From the NCBI GenBank assembly GCA_965279705.1, contig OZ257257.1:3472001-3536000 (forward strand): a DNA stretch of 64,000 bases, read 5' to 3'. This document shows, piece after piece, positions 18,475 to 25,842 of this stretch. The notes beneath the pieces were generated by a model. That model had not been told where the DNA came from, made no database searches, and saw nothing but the letters and a program-made list of their open reading frames with translations. This stretch comes from Stagnimonas sp965279705 (GTDB lineage Bacteria; Pseudomonadota; Gammaproteobacteria; Nevskiales; Nevskiaceae). A program made the position numbers and the translations under genes. Position 1 is the first letter of the stretch. Each line of letters starts with the position of its first letter.

Positions 18475-20706
18475 ATGAACGAACAGCCTTCCCAAATACA
18501 GCCCGGCTCGTCATTGGCAGCCAGTCTGTCGATGGCCCCTCTGGTGCAGGCCACCCAGACGCTGACCCGTTTGACCGTCAGCCTGCGGCTACGACTGTTG
18601 CTGGGCGCACTGATGGTGATCCTGCTGTGCAGCGCGGCCTTGTTCTGGCTGAATGCCCGCGATGAAATTGCCGACCGCGTGCTCTACCAGCGTGTGGAAA
18701 GCACGCTCGACGCCACCCACACCGCGCAGCAGGCCAAGGACACCCTAGTGGCTTTGCGGCGCAACCTGGTGATCGCCGCTACAGATTCTGTCGTTGCCGC
18801 GCCAGGCAGCGACCGGCTTGGCTCCATGCAGGCCGCCATCGATGCCCATCAGCCCGCAGTGCTGCAAAGCGCGGCCGCGCTGGAATCTATCGACTCGGCT
18901 GCGGCACTGCGTGTGCGCACTGCGGCCGAGGCACTGGCCCAGACCGCCCTGCTGGGCATAGCCGAGCTGGCCACGGGCCAAGTCAGCGCCGGGGCGGATC
19001 ACTTCCTTCAGTTCACAGCGATCGGCACGCCGGCCGAAGTTGCGCTGGAAGCACTGCTGGCGCGTCAGCAGCAAGGCCTACAGACCATTCTCGATGCCGC
19101 CGCCGCGCAGCAACAGCAAACCCAGACGCTGCTGCGCGTGCTGCATACCGTCATGCTGGCACTCGCTGCCGCCGCCGCCTTCATGCTGTCGCAGGCTATT
19201 TTTCGCCCTTTGCAGCGCCTTTATGCAGCGTTGCGCAGCATTGCCAAGGGCGAGCCGCTGACGGCCCCGCCAGTCACCGGCAATGATGAGTTCGGGCAAC
19301 TGGGCACGGCTCTGCACGAGCTGTCGCAGCTGACCACACAGCTCAACAGCCTGGCCTTCAACGATGCACTCACCGGCCTGCCCAACCGGATGCAGTTCGA
19401 CCACGATCTGGCGGCCTCGCTGGCGGACGATTGCGCATTTGCTGTCGTGTTCGCCGACATCGACCACTTCCGCACCATCAACGACGGCTACGGCCATTTC
19501 TTTGGCGACCAGGTGCTCAAGGCCGCTGCCAGCCGCCTGCAATGGCTGCTGCAGGGCGATACCCGTTTGTATCGCTACAGCGGCGATCTGTTTGCCGTGT
19601 GCATCAAGGCAGGTACGCCGTTTGAGGCGGGTGCGTTTCAGCCCGCGATTGCGGTGGAAAGCGAGCGCCTGCGCAGCCGCATGGGCGAACCGCTGGTGGT
19701 GCAGGACCGTCGCATCCCGCTGTGCATGAGCCTTGGCGTGTCGCTGTATCCCGAGGACGGCACCACCACCGAGGCGCTGGTGAGTGCTGCCGATGCCGCG
19801 ATGTTCCAGGCAAAGCAGATGGGCCGCAACGTGGTGCAGTTCGCGCGCAAGGATTCCGCTCTCAAGGCACGCCAGCGCATCGAGCTGGCGGACGATCTGC
19901 GCATCGCGCTGCGCACCGGTGCGCTATCGCCGCATTTTCAGCCCATCGTCGATCTTGGCAGTGGTCATATCGTCTGCGCCGAAGCACTGGCGCGGTGGAA
20001 ACACCCCACGCGCGGTTGTGTGCCCCCGGACGAGTTCATCGGCATTGCAGAGGACTCCGGCCAGATCGACCTGCTGACCGAGCAACTGCTGCGCAGCGCC
20101 TGCCATACGGCGGTGCAGTGGCAAGGCAGCAATGGCCGCCCGCCGCCGCGGCTCGCGTTCAACCTTTCGGCACGGCAGGTGCGGCAAGGCGTGGTGGAGA
20201 TGGTCAGTCAGGTGCTTGAAGAGTCGGGACTGCCTGCGAGCCGGTTGGAGGTGGAGATCACCGAGAGCGCGATCATCGAGCGGCCTGAAACCGCCGAGCG
20301 TCTGCTCAACGAGCTGCGCGAGCTGGGCGTGTCGGTGGCGCTGGACGACTTCGGCACCGGCTATTCGAGCCTGAGCTATCTGCTGCGCTTCCCCATCGAC
20401 AAGATCAAGATCGACCGCAGTTTCGTCGCCCAGCTCAACGGCCAGCGGCAGGCCGGCAAGATCGTCGCCGCCACCATCACGCTCGCCACCAATCTGGAAA
20501 TCACGCTGGTGGCCGAGGGTGTGGAAACCGTCGGCCAGATGGTGACGCTCTACGAACTCGGCTGCCGTCAGCAGCAGGGCTGGCTGTTCAGCAAAGCCTT
20601 GCCCGCCGAGGATTTCAACCGCTGGGCGCTGCACGCACCATTGCGGCTGGATGCCGTGGTGCGCGCACAAGCCGAGCCCGCCAACGAGATACAGCCGGCG
20701 GCTTGA
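18475..20706 (+). CDS. GGDEF-EAL c-di-GMP protein with HAMP, degenerate GGDEF
   Basis: Membrane signalling protein of 743 residues. It has one membrane helix at about residues 40-62, a periplasmic helical sensor (about 65-215), a second helix (about 218-240), and a HAMP segment. A GGDEF domain (about 295-460) follows, then an EAL domain (about 470-720). The GGDEF signature is replaced by Y-S-G-D-L-F, so cyclase activity is unlikely; the domain may bind GTP. The EAL phosphodiesterase motifs are intact: AEALARWKHP, NLSARQ, ITESAI, DDFGTGYSSLSYL, KIDRSFV and VAEGVET. It is therefore predicted to degrade c-di-GMP. The start at ATG 18475 is preferred over a GTG nine bases upstream. It stands alone, divergent from prfC. 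Confidence 0.92.
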   Translation: MNEQPSQIQPGSSLAASLSMAPLVQATQTLTRLTVSLRLRLLLGALMVILLCSAALFWLNARDEIADRVLYQRVESTLDATHTAQQAKDTLVALRRNLVIAATDSVVAAPGSDRLGSMQAAIDAHQPAVLQSAAALESIDSAAALRVRTAAEALAQTALLGIAELATGQVSAGADHFLQFTAIGTPAEVALEALLARQQQGLQTILDAAAAQQQQTQTLLRVLHTVMLALAAAAAFMLSQAIFRPLQRLYAALRSIAKGEPLTAPPVTGNDEFGQLGTALHELSQLTTQLNSLAFNDALTGLPNRMQFDHDLAASLADDCAFAVVFADIDHFRTINDGYGHFFGDQVLKAAASRLQWLLQGDTRLYRYSGDLFAVCIKAGTPFEAGAFQPAIAVESERLRSRMGEPLVVQDRRIPLCMSLGVSLYPEDGTTTEALVSAADAAMFQAKQMGRNVVQFARKDSALKARQRIELADDLRIALRTGALSPHFQPIVDLGSGHIVCAEALARWKHPTRGCVPPDEFIGIAEDSGQIDLLTEQLLRSACHTAVQWQGSNGRPPPRLAFNLSARQVRQGVVEMVSQVLEESGLPASRLEVEITESAIIERPETAERLLNELRELGVSVALDDFGTGYSSLSYLLRFPIDKIKIDRSFVAQLNGQRQAGKIVAATITLATNLEITLVAEGVETVGQMVTLYELGCRQQQGWLFSKALPAEDFNRWALHAPLRLDAVVRAQAEPANEIQPAA

Positions 20707-20741
20707 GTTCAGCCTCTCAGATGGCGTAGGCCATTTGAGGC

Positions 20742-21224
20742 TTAAATGGCACAGGCCATTTCGGGATGCTTCTCGTTGTAGCGCTGGTGATATTCCTCGG
20801 CACGCCAGAAGGTCGCGGCCGGAAGCACTTCGGTGACGATCTTGCCGCCGAACGTGCTGGCATTGAGTTCCGCCAGAACGCGCTGCGCAATCTGCTGCTG
20901 CTCGGGTGAGTGGAAGAAAATCGCCGACCGGTATTGCGTGCCGACATCTGGCCCCTGACGGTTGCGAGTGGTCGGCTCGTGCATGGTGAAGAAGTAGCGC
21001 ACCAGCGTCTCGTAGCTCGTCACGGCAGGGTCGAAATCGAGTTCAACCACTTCCGCATGGCCGGTGCGGTCAGTGCAAACCTGCTTGTAGGTGGGCGCCT
21101 CCAGAAACCCACCTTCGTAGCCGGAGGCCGCCGAGACCACGCCGGGCTGCTTGCTGAACTTGTACTCGACGCTCCAGAAACAGCCGGCGGCGAACGTGGC
21201 TTTTTGCAGGGTGGATTCAGTCAT
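20742..21224 (-). CDS. msrA: Peptide methionine sulfoxide reductase A
   Basis: MsrA of 160 residues, which reduces Met-S-sulfoxide in damaged proteins with a catalytic Cys in the motif AAGCFWSVE. The family blocks SGYEGG, YKQVCTDRTGHAEVVEL, FTMHEPTTRNRQGPDVGTQYRSAIF and AEEYHQRYNEKHP are present. A start at 21224 puts GCFW near residue 14, as usual for bacterial MsrA; the 19 upstream codons are ignored. Only 53 bases separate it from the DUF2063 gene in the same direction, so it probably is the last gene of the bufferin-type operon. This fits a stress role for that operon. Confidence 0.95.
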   Translation of the reverse strand: MTESTLQKATFAAGCFWSVEYKFSKQPGVVSAASGYEGGFLEAPTYKQVCTDRTGHAEVVELDFDPAVTSYETLVRYFFTMHEPTTRNRQGPDVGTQYRSAIFFHSPEQQQIAQRVLAELNASTFGGKIVTEVLPAATFWRAEEYHQRYNEKHPEMACAI

Positions 21225-21277
21225 GACGAAGCTCTGGAGTAGGCGGAGAAAGAAGCGTGGCGACGCTGGTTGAGACT

Positions 21278-22033
21278 TCAAGTACGACGACTGCCCAGCA
21301 CCACATCACGGGCACGCAGGCCGAGCAACATGTCGTGGCCGGCGCTGACAATGCTTTCCTCATCCGCACCCAATTCGACGGCGATCTGCTGCAAATGCGT
21401 ACGGCCGGTGGCTTCTTGTGCGGCTTCGATGAGGGCCATCAGACGCGCGGTGACGGCGTTGATCTCGATGAACTTCACCTCGTCCTGTCGCGTGCGATAC
21501 ACCACCAGATAGGTCGGCGACTCACCGGGCGCATTGGGCAGGTAATCCGGCCCGATGCGATGCACGGGATAGTCGTAGGCGAGTGTCCAGGCCAGCGGCG
21601 AGACCAGCGGCACCCCATCCAGCAAGTCCCCGTTTGGGTCTGCAAGCACCGGCGTCAGCTCGTCTTCGGCAATCGACAGCGCCAGCTCCACCCACTCGTA
21701 ATGCGCAAGCTCTTGCAGAAAAGCGGGATCGCCGTGCACCGCGCCCCGTTCGTCTTCGAGGTAGTGCAGAAACTCTTCGGCCAAGCCGTTGAACAGCGGG
21801 TCCTGGCTCTGATGGCGGGCATAGAAATCCCGCACCATCGCGTGCCAATGCGCGTCATCGGTGATCTGACGCAACACCGGGAAGGCGTTGGCCAGAAAGC
21901 CCTCGATGTTGTTGTAGAACAGCTCGCGGTAAATCTTCAGGCGACGGTCTTCGATGCCGCCGGGCGGCGGTGCATGCTCCGGGTCTCGCAGATGCGCCGT
22001 CAGCTGTGTTTGCAGCACCTGGAAGCTAAGCAT
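21278..22033 (-). CDS. DUF2063 partner protein of the MNIO enzyme (HvfC/BufC-like)
   Basis: Protein of 251 residues of the DUF2063 family, the partner that delivers the precursor peptide to DUF692-type enzymes in bufferin/Hvf systems. The N-terminal part carries the typical YRELFYNNIEGFLANAFPVLRQ and the C-terminal part a winged domain (SPTYLVVYRTRQDEVKFIEIN). It overlaps the end of the DUF692 gene by eight bases, which indicates translational coupling. The cytoplasmic location and role are from known members; I see no active-site motif of its own. Order precursor, DUF692, DUF2063 is the standard one. Confidence 0.88.
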   Translation of the reverse strand: MLSFQVLQTQLTAHLRDPEHAPPPGGIEDRRLKIYRELFYNNIEGFLANAFPVLRQITDDAHWHAMVRDFYARHQSQDPLFNGLAEEFLHYLEDERGAVHGDPAFLQELAHYEWVELALSIAEDELTPVLADPNGDLLDGVPLVSPLAWTLAYDYPVHRIGPDYLPNAPGESPTYLVVYRTRQDEVKFIEINAVTARLMALIEAAQEATGRTHLQQIAVELGADEESIVSAGHDMLLGLRARDVVLGSRRT

Positions 22034-22904
22034 GGCTCGCCCGATGCAGCGCCGGCGCGTGCTGGGCTTGCAGCGTGTTGATGATGCCGATCTCCTGCAT
22101 CAGCCCGGCCACGGGCGGGATGTTGAAGTCGCGTTCGAGCAGTGTCGGCACCGGGCCGATGCGGGCATAGGCGGCATCGAGCAGGCTCCAGGCCGCGTCG
22201 CCGACGTCCGCACCGTGCGTGTCGACGCGCAAATCCTCGGCCTCGCAGTAATGCCCGGCGATGTGGATATAGCGCACGCGTTCCAGTGGCAGCGCATCGA
22301 GAAACTGCAGGGCGTCGTAGCGGTGGTTGATGCTGTTGACGACGATGTTGTTGACGTCGAGCAGCAGATCGCAATCGGCGCGCTCGACCACGGCGCGGAT
22401 GAACTCGGCTTCGGTGAGGTCGGTCGCCAGCGGCGCGTAGTAGCTGGCGTTTTCGAGCGCGATGCGACGCTCCAGAATGTCCTGCACGCGCCGCACGCGA
22501 TCGGCGACGTATTCAACGGCCTCCGCGGTAAACGGGATCGGCATCAGGTCATACAGATGGCCATCGTCGGAGCAGAAGGTGAGATGTTCGGTGTAGTCCC
22601 GGATGCCGTGGGCATCGAGGAAGGTCTTGAGTTGGCGGACGAAGGTTTCGTCCAGTGCCCCCGGCGAGCCGATCGAGAGTGAGAGGCCGTGGGTGACGAA
22701 GGGAAAGCGCTCGGTGTACTGGCGAAACTGCCGGGCGTATTTACCGCCGAGGCGCATCCAGTTTTCCGGTGCCACTTCATAAAAACCAATCCCGTCGCCG
22801 GGGCTGGATTGCAGGCCTGCCAGCGGCTCCAACAGAGAGCGCCTGAGACCAAGACCCGCACCCCGAACGTGAGGTGACACCGATGCCGAGGTGCGGGTTT
22901 TCAT
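22026..22904 (-). CDS. DUF692 multinuclear iron oxidative enzyme (HvfB/BufB-like)
   Basis: Enzyme of 292 residues of the DUF692/MNIO family. Characterised members use two or three iron ions to oxidise Cys residues of a precursor peptide, for example to oxazolone and thioamide. The TIM-barrel metal-ligand motifs are visible: HGLSLSIGSPG, YTEHLTFC, IALENASYY, LLLDVNNIVVNS, YIHIAGH, VDTHGADV and LLERDFNIP. Start at ATG 22904 is preferred; the longer frame runs back under the precursor gene. It lies 23 bases after the precursor stop, with a perfect palindrome in that gap. The substrate is almost certainly the KCG-repeat peptide next to it. Confidence 0.93.
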   Translation of the reverse strand: MKTRTSASVSPHVRGAGLGLRRSLLEPLAGLQSSPGDGIGFYEVAPENWMRLGGKYARQFRQYTERFPFVTHGLSLSIGSPGALDETFVRQLKTFLDAHGIRDYTEHLTFCSDDGHLYDLMPIPFTAEAVEYVADRVRRVQDILERRIALENASYYAPLATDLTEAEFIRAVVERADCDLLLDVNNIVVNSINHRYDALQFLDALPLERVRYIHIAGHYCEAEDLRVDTHGADVGDAAWSLLDAAYARIGPVPTLLERDFNIPPVAGLMQEIGIINTLQAQHAPALHRASHA

Positions 22905-22905
22905 T

Positions 22906-22921
22906 CGTCTGATGTCAGACG
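22906..22921. other. Perfect 7-bp palindrome between precursor and enzyme genes
   Basis: CGTCTGA and TCAGACG flank a two-base centre, inside the 23-base gap between the precursor stop and the DUF692 start. It may fold in the transcript to protect the precursor message or limit read-through, or be an operator. There is no T run, so it is not a classical terminator. Confidence 0.45.
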
Positions 22922-22927
22922 AGAAAC

Positions 22928-23269
22928 TTACTTCTTGGGTTCGACGGCCGGGGCAGCCTTGTCGGCACCGCATTTGTGCTCGCCCGCTTTATCAGCGCCG
23001 CACTTGTGCTCGGCAGTCTTGTCGGCGCCGCATTTGGCTTCGGCAGTCTTCTTGTCGGCACCGCATTTGGCTTCAGCGCCCTTGGCAGCAGCAGCTTTCT
23101 TGTCGGCGCCGCACTTGGCTTCGCCGCACTTGTGTTCGGCGGTCTTGGTGTCGCCAATGCTGGCCACCATGTAGCCGGCGCTCAGATCCTGAGCGGCAAA
23201 GGCGCTGCCACCCGTGAGGGCGAAGGCAGCAGAAAGGGCAACGATGAGGGGCTTCTTGGAATGACGCAT
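22928..23269 (-). CDS. HvfA/bufferin-type Cys-rich precursor peptide with six KCG motifs
   Basis: Small exported protein of 113 residues, predicted precursor of a post-translationally modified metal-binding peptide. A Sec signal covers about residues 1-25 (LIVALSAAFALTGGSAFAA). The mature part contains six copies of E-[A/H]-K-C-G, most followed by A-D-K, and its only cysteines are in these motifs. Known HvfA/Buf2-type substrates carry E-G-K-C-G; the Gly at position two is Ala or His here in all six. The start at 23269 has AGGAGA about eight bases upstream. The DNA is visibly repetitive. It lies between a DoxX gene and the DUF692 enzyme gene. Copper binding is the known role of relatives; for this protein it is inferred. 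Confidence 0.88.
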   Translation of the reverse strand: MRHSKKPLIVALSAAFALTGGSAFAAQDLSAGYMVASIGDTKTAEHKCGEAKCGADKKAAAAKGAEAKCGADKKTAEAKCGADKTAEHKCGADKAGEHKCGADKAAPAVEPKK

Positions 23270-23352
23270 GAGATGTCTCCTGGGGTGATTGCCCGAAATG
23301 GGCAGGGTAAAACCTGTTGTGAACCGATGAGCCATGTGAGCTGGCAGAGTGC

Positions 23353-23982
23353 TTACGCCGTGGCCAGACTGCCAGATGCGCCGCGCTGGCGGCTGATCCA
23401 GTAGTCCAGGCTGACGTAACGACCCGCACCGCCGAAGAATAAGACCAGCAACATGACGAAATAGGTCACTGCGAACTCGATGCCGTTGTTGAGGATGGCG
23501 AGCGAGCCGTATTCAGTCAGCCACTCGTAGTCGCCGTGCTGCATCAGAATTTCCTTGGCCTTGGCTAGGCGCTCCACCGCTGCTGAAGTGCGTTCGGTGG
23601 CAAACGGGCCCATGCCTTCGGCAATCGCCAGCCAGCCGTTGTGCCAATGCACAGTGGTCATGGCCACGATCATCGTCGCCATCAGCGGCACGCTGGCCCA
23701 GCGCACGCCCAGGCCCAGCAGCAGGCAGATCGCGCCCACCAGCTCGGCGCCGGTGGCGAGCGAGGCCATGACGAAGGGGAACGGCAGGCCCAGCCCCCAG
23801 TCCTTGTCGCCGAACCACTCGACGGTGCTTTCAAACGCCATCAGCTTGTTCCAGCCCGCCATCCAGAAGATCGGCGCCAGGTATAGCCTCAGCAGCAAGG
23901 GCGCGAGCCAATCCACCACGCGAGTGGTGTCGAGCGCCTGCTGTGATTTGCCGAGAAGAGTGCCGAGAGACATGGGGAACAT
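23353..23982 (-). CDS. DoxX-family membrane protein (HvfX-like)
   Basis: Inner-membrane protein of 209 residues with about four hydrophobic segments (LLRLYLAPIFWMAGWNKLM, PFVMASLATGAELVGAICLLLGLG, ASVPLMATMIVAMTTVHW, NNGIEFAVTYFVMLLVLFFGG). It is of the DoxX family, which accompanies many bufferin/Hvf operons. An insert of about 45 residues between helices three and four (AEGMGPFATERTSAAVERLAKA) is like that of HvfX proteins. It is first in the predicted operon, 83 bases before the precursor gene. ATG 23982 and 23973 are both possible starts; neither has a strong Shine-Dalgarno. The molecular role of the family is not settled. Confidence 0.86.
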   Translation of the reverse strand: MFPMSLGTLLGKSQQALDTTRVVDWLAPLLLRLYLAPIFWMAGWNKLMAFESTVEWFGDKDWGLGLPFPFVMASLATGAELVGAICLLLGLGVRWASVPLMATMIVAMTTVHWHNGWLAIAEGMGPFATERTSAAVERLAKAKEILMQHGDYEWLTEYGSLAILNNGIEFAVTYFVMLLVLFFGGAGRYVSLDYWISRQRGASGSLATA

Positions 23983-24049
23983 CCGTTTTTCGATGTGGCC
24001 ATACTAGGCACTGCCCTTGGCCCGCACCCGTCGCCGCCGTCCAGATTTC

Positions 24050-24952
24050 ATGTCCGAAACGCTCGATCTGTTTAGGCCAAACCCCGGCGAGTCGGTGCTG
24101 CAAAGCCTGCTCGATGCCTATCAGCTGCGTGCTCGGGTCACAGATCGCTTCGAGGCCTGCGGCCACTGGGACGAGCCCGCGCCCGATGCGCCGTTTGCTT
24201 GGTTTCACGTGGTCGAGCAGGGCGTTTGCCACATTCGCAGCACCAGCCTCGCCGAGCCGCTGCGCATGGCGCCGGGTGATCTGGTGGTGTTCCCCGGCGG
24301 CGCCGCGCACCACCTGTGCAGCGCACCCACGCCCGAAGACGAGCACCCTGATGCGCGCGTGGTAATGATCTGCGGCGAGTTTCATTTCGATGGCCCCGCA
24401 GCGGCGGCGCTGATGCGCGCGCTGCCCACCGCCATCACCGTACGGGCCGACGCCGACGGCGGCCGTCTCGCCGCCCTTGCTGCGCTGCTTCGCGGCGAGG
24501 CCGAAGCCCAGCAGTTCGGCAGCCGTGCGGTGCTCGACAAACTCAGCGACGCCCTGTTCGTCATCGCCCTGCGCGATCACCTGCGCCACGCCCCACCCGC
24601 CAACGGCCTGCTCGCCGCCCTCACCGACCCGCGCCTGTCCGCTGCCCTCGCCGCCATCCACGAACAGCCCGGCACCGACTGGACCGTGCAGGCGCTGGCC
24701 GACAAGGCTCTACTCAGTCGGGCCACCTTTGCCCAGCGCTTCAACGATCTACTCGGCGAGCCGCCCATGCGCTACCTGCTGCGCTGGCGCATGACCATCG
24801 CGCTGCTGCGCCTGCGCGAGGGGCGCTACTCGGTCGCACAGGTGGCGGGTGAGCTGGGCTTCGAGACCGAAGCCGCCTTCCGCCGCGCCTTCAAACGCAT
24901 TCACGGATTCGGGCCCGGCCTGGCACGACGCGAGGCGCGTCGAACACCGTAA
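24050..24952 (+). CDS. AraC-family regulator with cupin_6 domain
   Basis: Transcription regulator of 300 residues. The N-terminal half is a cupin_6-type sensing domain (MSETLDLFRPNPGESVLQ, ACGHWDEPAPDAPFAWFHVV, LAPGDLVVFPGG-like MAPGDLVVFPGGAAHHLC). The C-terminal 100 residues form the double helix-turn-helix (WTVQALADKALLSRATFAQRF and YSVAQVAGELGFETEAAFRRAFKR). The same architecture occurs in RclR, a hypochlorite sensor; Cys residues are present here (residue 37 and others), but equivalence to the redox cysteines is unproven. It is divergent from the DoxX gene with 67 bases between, so it probably regulates the bufferin operon. The ATG is preferred to a TTG 33 bases earlier. Confidence 0.9.
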   Translation: MSETLDLFRPNPGESVLQSLLDAYQLRARVTDRFEACGHWDEPAPDAPFAWFHVVEQGVCHIRSTSLAEPLRMAPGDLVVFPGGAAHHLCSAPTPEDEHPDARVVMICGEFHFDGPAAAALMRALPTAITVRADADGGRLAALAALLRGEAEAQQFGSRAVLDKLSDALFVIALRDHLRHAPPANGLLAALTDPRLSAALAAIHEQPGTDWTVQALADKALLSRATFAQRFNDLLGEPPMRYLLRWRMTIALLRLREGRYSVAQVAGELGFETEAAFRRAFKRIHGFGPGLARREARRTP

Positions 24953-24972
24953 AATCCGCGTCCCTTTTATCA

Positions 24973-25011
24973 GGGCCTTTAGCTCAATTGGTTAGAGCAG
25001 AGAACTCATAA
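24973..25011 (+). pseudogene. 5' half of a split host tRNA (anticodon CAU), left island junction
   Basis: This segment is the first 39 nt of a tRNA, ending exactly after the anticodon loop CTCATAA (CAT at 25007-25009). Its missing 3' half is at 43801-43838. When joined, the acceptor stem, D arm, T arm and a fully paired anticodon stem (GAGAA with TTCTT) form a 77-nt tRNA with encoded CCA. The anticodon would be CAU, an elongator Met or an Ile2 tRNA; I cannot decide which. Confidence 0.88.
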
Positions 25012-25068
25012 ACATCTGTTTTATTTTTTCGTCACCTCTCACGATTTGTTGTGGATAAAAGTTAAAAA

Positions 25069-25145
25069 GGGCCTTTAGCTCAATTGGTTAGAGCACGCGA
25101 CTCATAATCGCTTGGTTGCCGGTTCAAGTCCGGCAAGGCCCACCA
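25069..25145 (+). tRNA. tRNA with CAU anticodon (Met or Ile2), island-borne copy
   Basis: A complete 77-nt cloverleaf with encoded CCA (25143-25145), acceptor GGGCCTT with AAGGCCC, T arm GCCGG-TTCAAGT-CCGGC, and anticodon CAT at 25103-25105. The first 27 nt are identical to the split host copy 96 bases upstream. The anticodon stem differs: it is GCGA with TCGC, like Ile2 (CAU) tRNAs, with an unpaired C-T at position 27-43. It lies inside the island and probably replaces the tRNA broken by integration. Whether it carries Met or Ile cannot be told from the anticodon alone. Confidence 0.92.
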
Positions 25146-25154
25146 TTTTCAGTT

Positions 25155-25178
25155 ATGGCTCCGCTATGGCTCCGGCAA
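25155..25178 (+). repeat. Left copy of 24-bp island-end direct repeat
   Basis: ATGGCTCCG, two bases, then ATGGCTCCGGCAA: a double TGGCTCCG unit. The same arrangement occurs at 43631-43654 in the same orientation with 22 of 24 bases equal. Candidate integrase arm-type site. Confidence 0.6.
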
Positions 25179-25237
25179 GTAGCGCCGTATCAAAAGCCGA
25201 ATTCGGTCAGCGAAATATATTTTTGGGGAGCGGGTCG

Positions 25238-25801
25238 GTGCCAAAAGACATTCCGGGGATACCCACAGATCAGCTCTTGCGAGAACTGACCCAGTTGGAT
25301 GGGCTGTTGCAGATCACACCCCAGCAGGCCGCCATCATCCTGTCTCGGACGCCCAAGCAGCTCAGTGATGACCGGGCAGCTGGAAGGCCCCCACCTTTCA
25401 CCAAGGTTGGCGGCTCAAATCGGTATTCGATTGGCAGCGTCCGTGATTACATCAAAGGCAACACGTTCAAAAGCACGGCACAGGCAACGCAGGCCGAGGC
25501 GATGCGTGATGGCGGGCTGATGCCTGCCTCGTTTTCGGCATTCATCAACGAGGGCGGGCGGGATGACAAATGGCCCTTCATGTTGGTGTCGGCCAAGCCT
25601 GTCGAGTTCTTTTACTCGTTGGCGTCTGGCGTTTCCGATGATGCGACTTGCGAATGGCTCACCTTGAATGAGTATTTGTCAGCAAGGCAAACAGCCGCCT
25701 TGCAAGAACATGCGGATCGTGAGGATGCGGCAATCAGGGCAAGCGTAGGCGCCAAGCCGCACTTGAAGGCATCGGCACCCAAGAAGCCGCCTCCGATGTA
25801 A
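25238..25801 (+). CDS. Small DNA-binding (excisionase/AlpA-like) protein
   Basis: Protein of 187 residues next to the left attachment site. About residues 20-75 fit a helix-turn-helix of the MerR/AlpA/excisionase type (LLQITPQQAAIILSRTPKQLSDDRAAGRPPPFTKV, then NRYSIGSVRDYI). The rest is not recognised. GTG 25238 is preferred since GGGGAG lies 7 bases upstream; an ATG start at 25166 would add 24 poorly conserved-looking residues and would overlap the arm-type repeat. By position and fold it could regulate excision or island genes. It converges with the helicase gene. Confidence 0.62.
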   Translation: MPKDIPGIPTDQLLRELTQLDGLLQITPQQAAIILSRTPKQLSDDRAAGRPPPFTKVGGSNRYSIGSVRDYIKGNTFKSTAQATQAEAMRDGGLMPASFSAFINEGGRDDKWPFMLVSAKPVEFFYSLASGVSDDATCEWLTLNEYLSARQTAALQEHADREDAAIRASVGAKPHLKASAPKKPPPM

Positions 25802-25842
25802 TCGATACCAGTTCACTGCCTCACCAGCCGAGCGGTATGTGC

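Noticed and set aside
16856..18478. 540-codon plus-strand frame opposite prfC
   Set aside because: prfC on the minus strand has every RF3 motif; the plus frame has no protein-like pattern and only reflects third-position GC.
20707..20766. Partial tandem repeat at the msrA end (AAATGGCCT and GCCAT units)
   Set aside because: Two imperfect copies of about 16 bases without a stem or T run; not convincing as terminator or functional repeat.
22935..23160. Repetitive DNA that could be taken for a CRISPR-like or satellite array
   Set aside because: The repeats are codons of the E-[A/H]-K-C-G-A-D-K motif in the precursor gene, irregular in spacing and in frame throughout.
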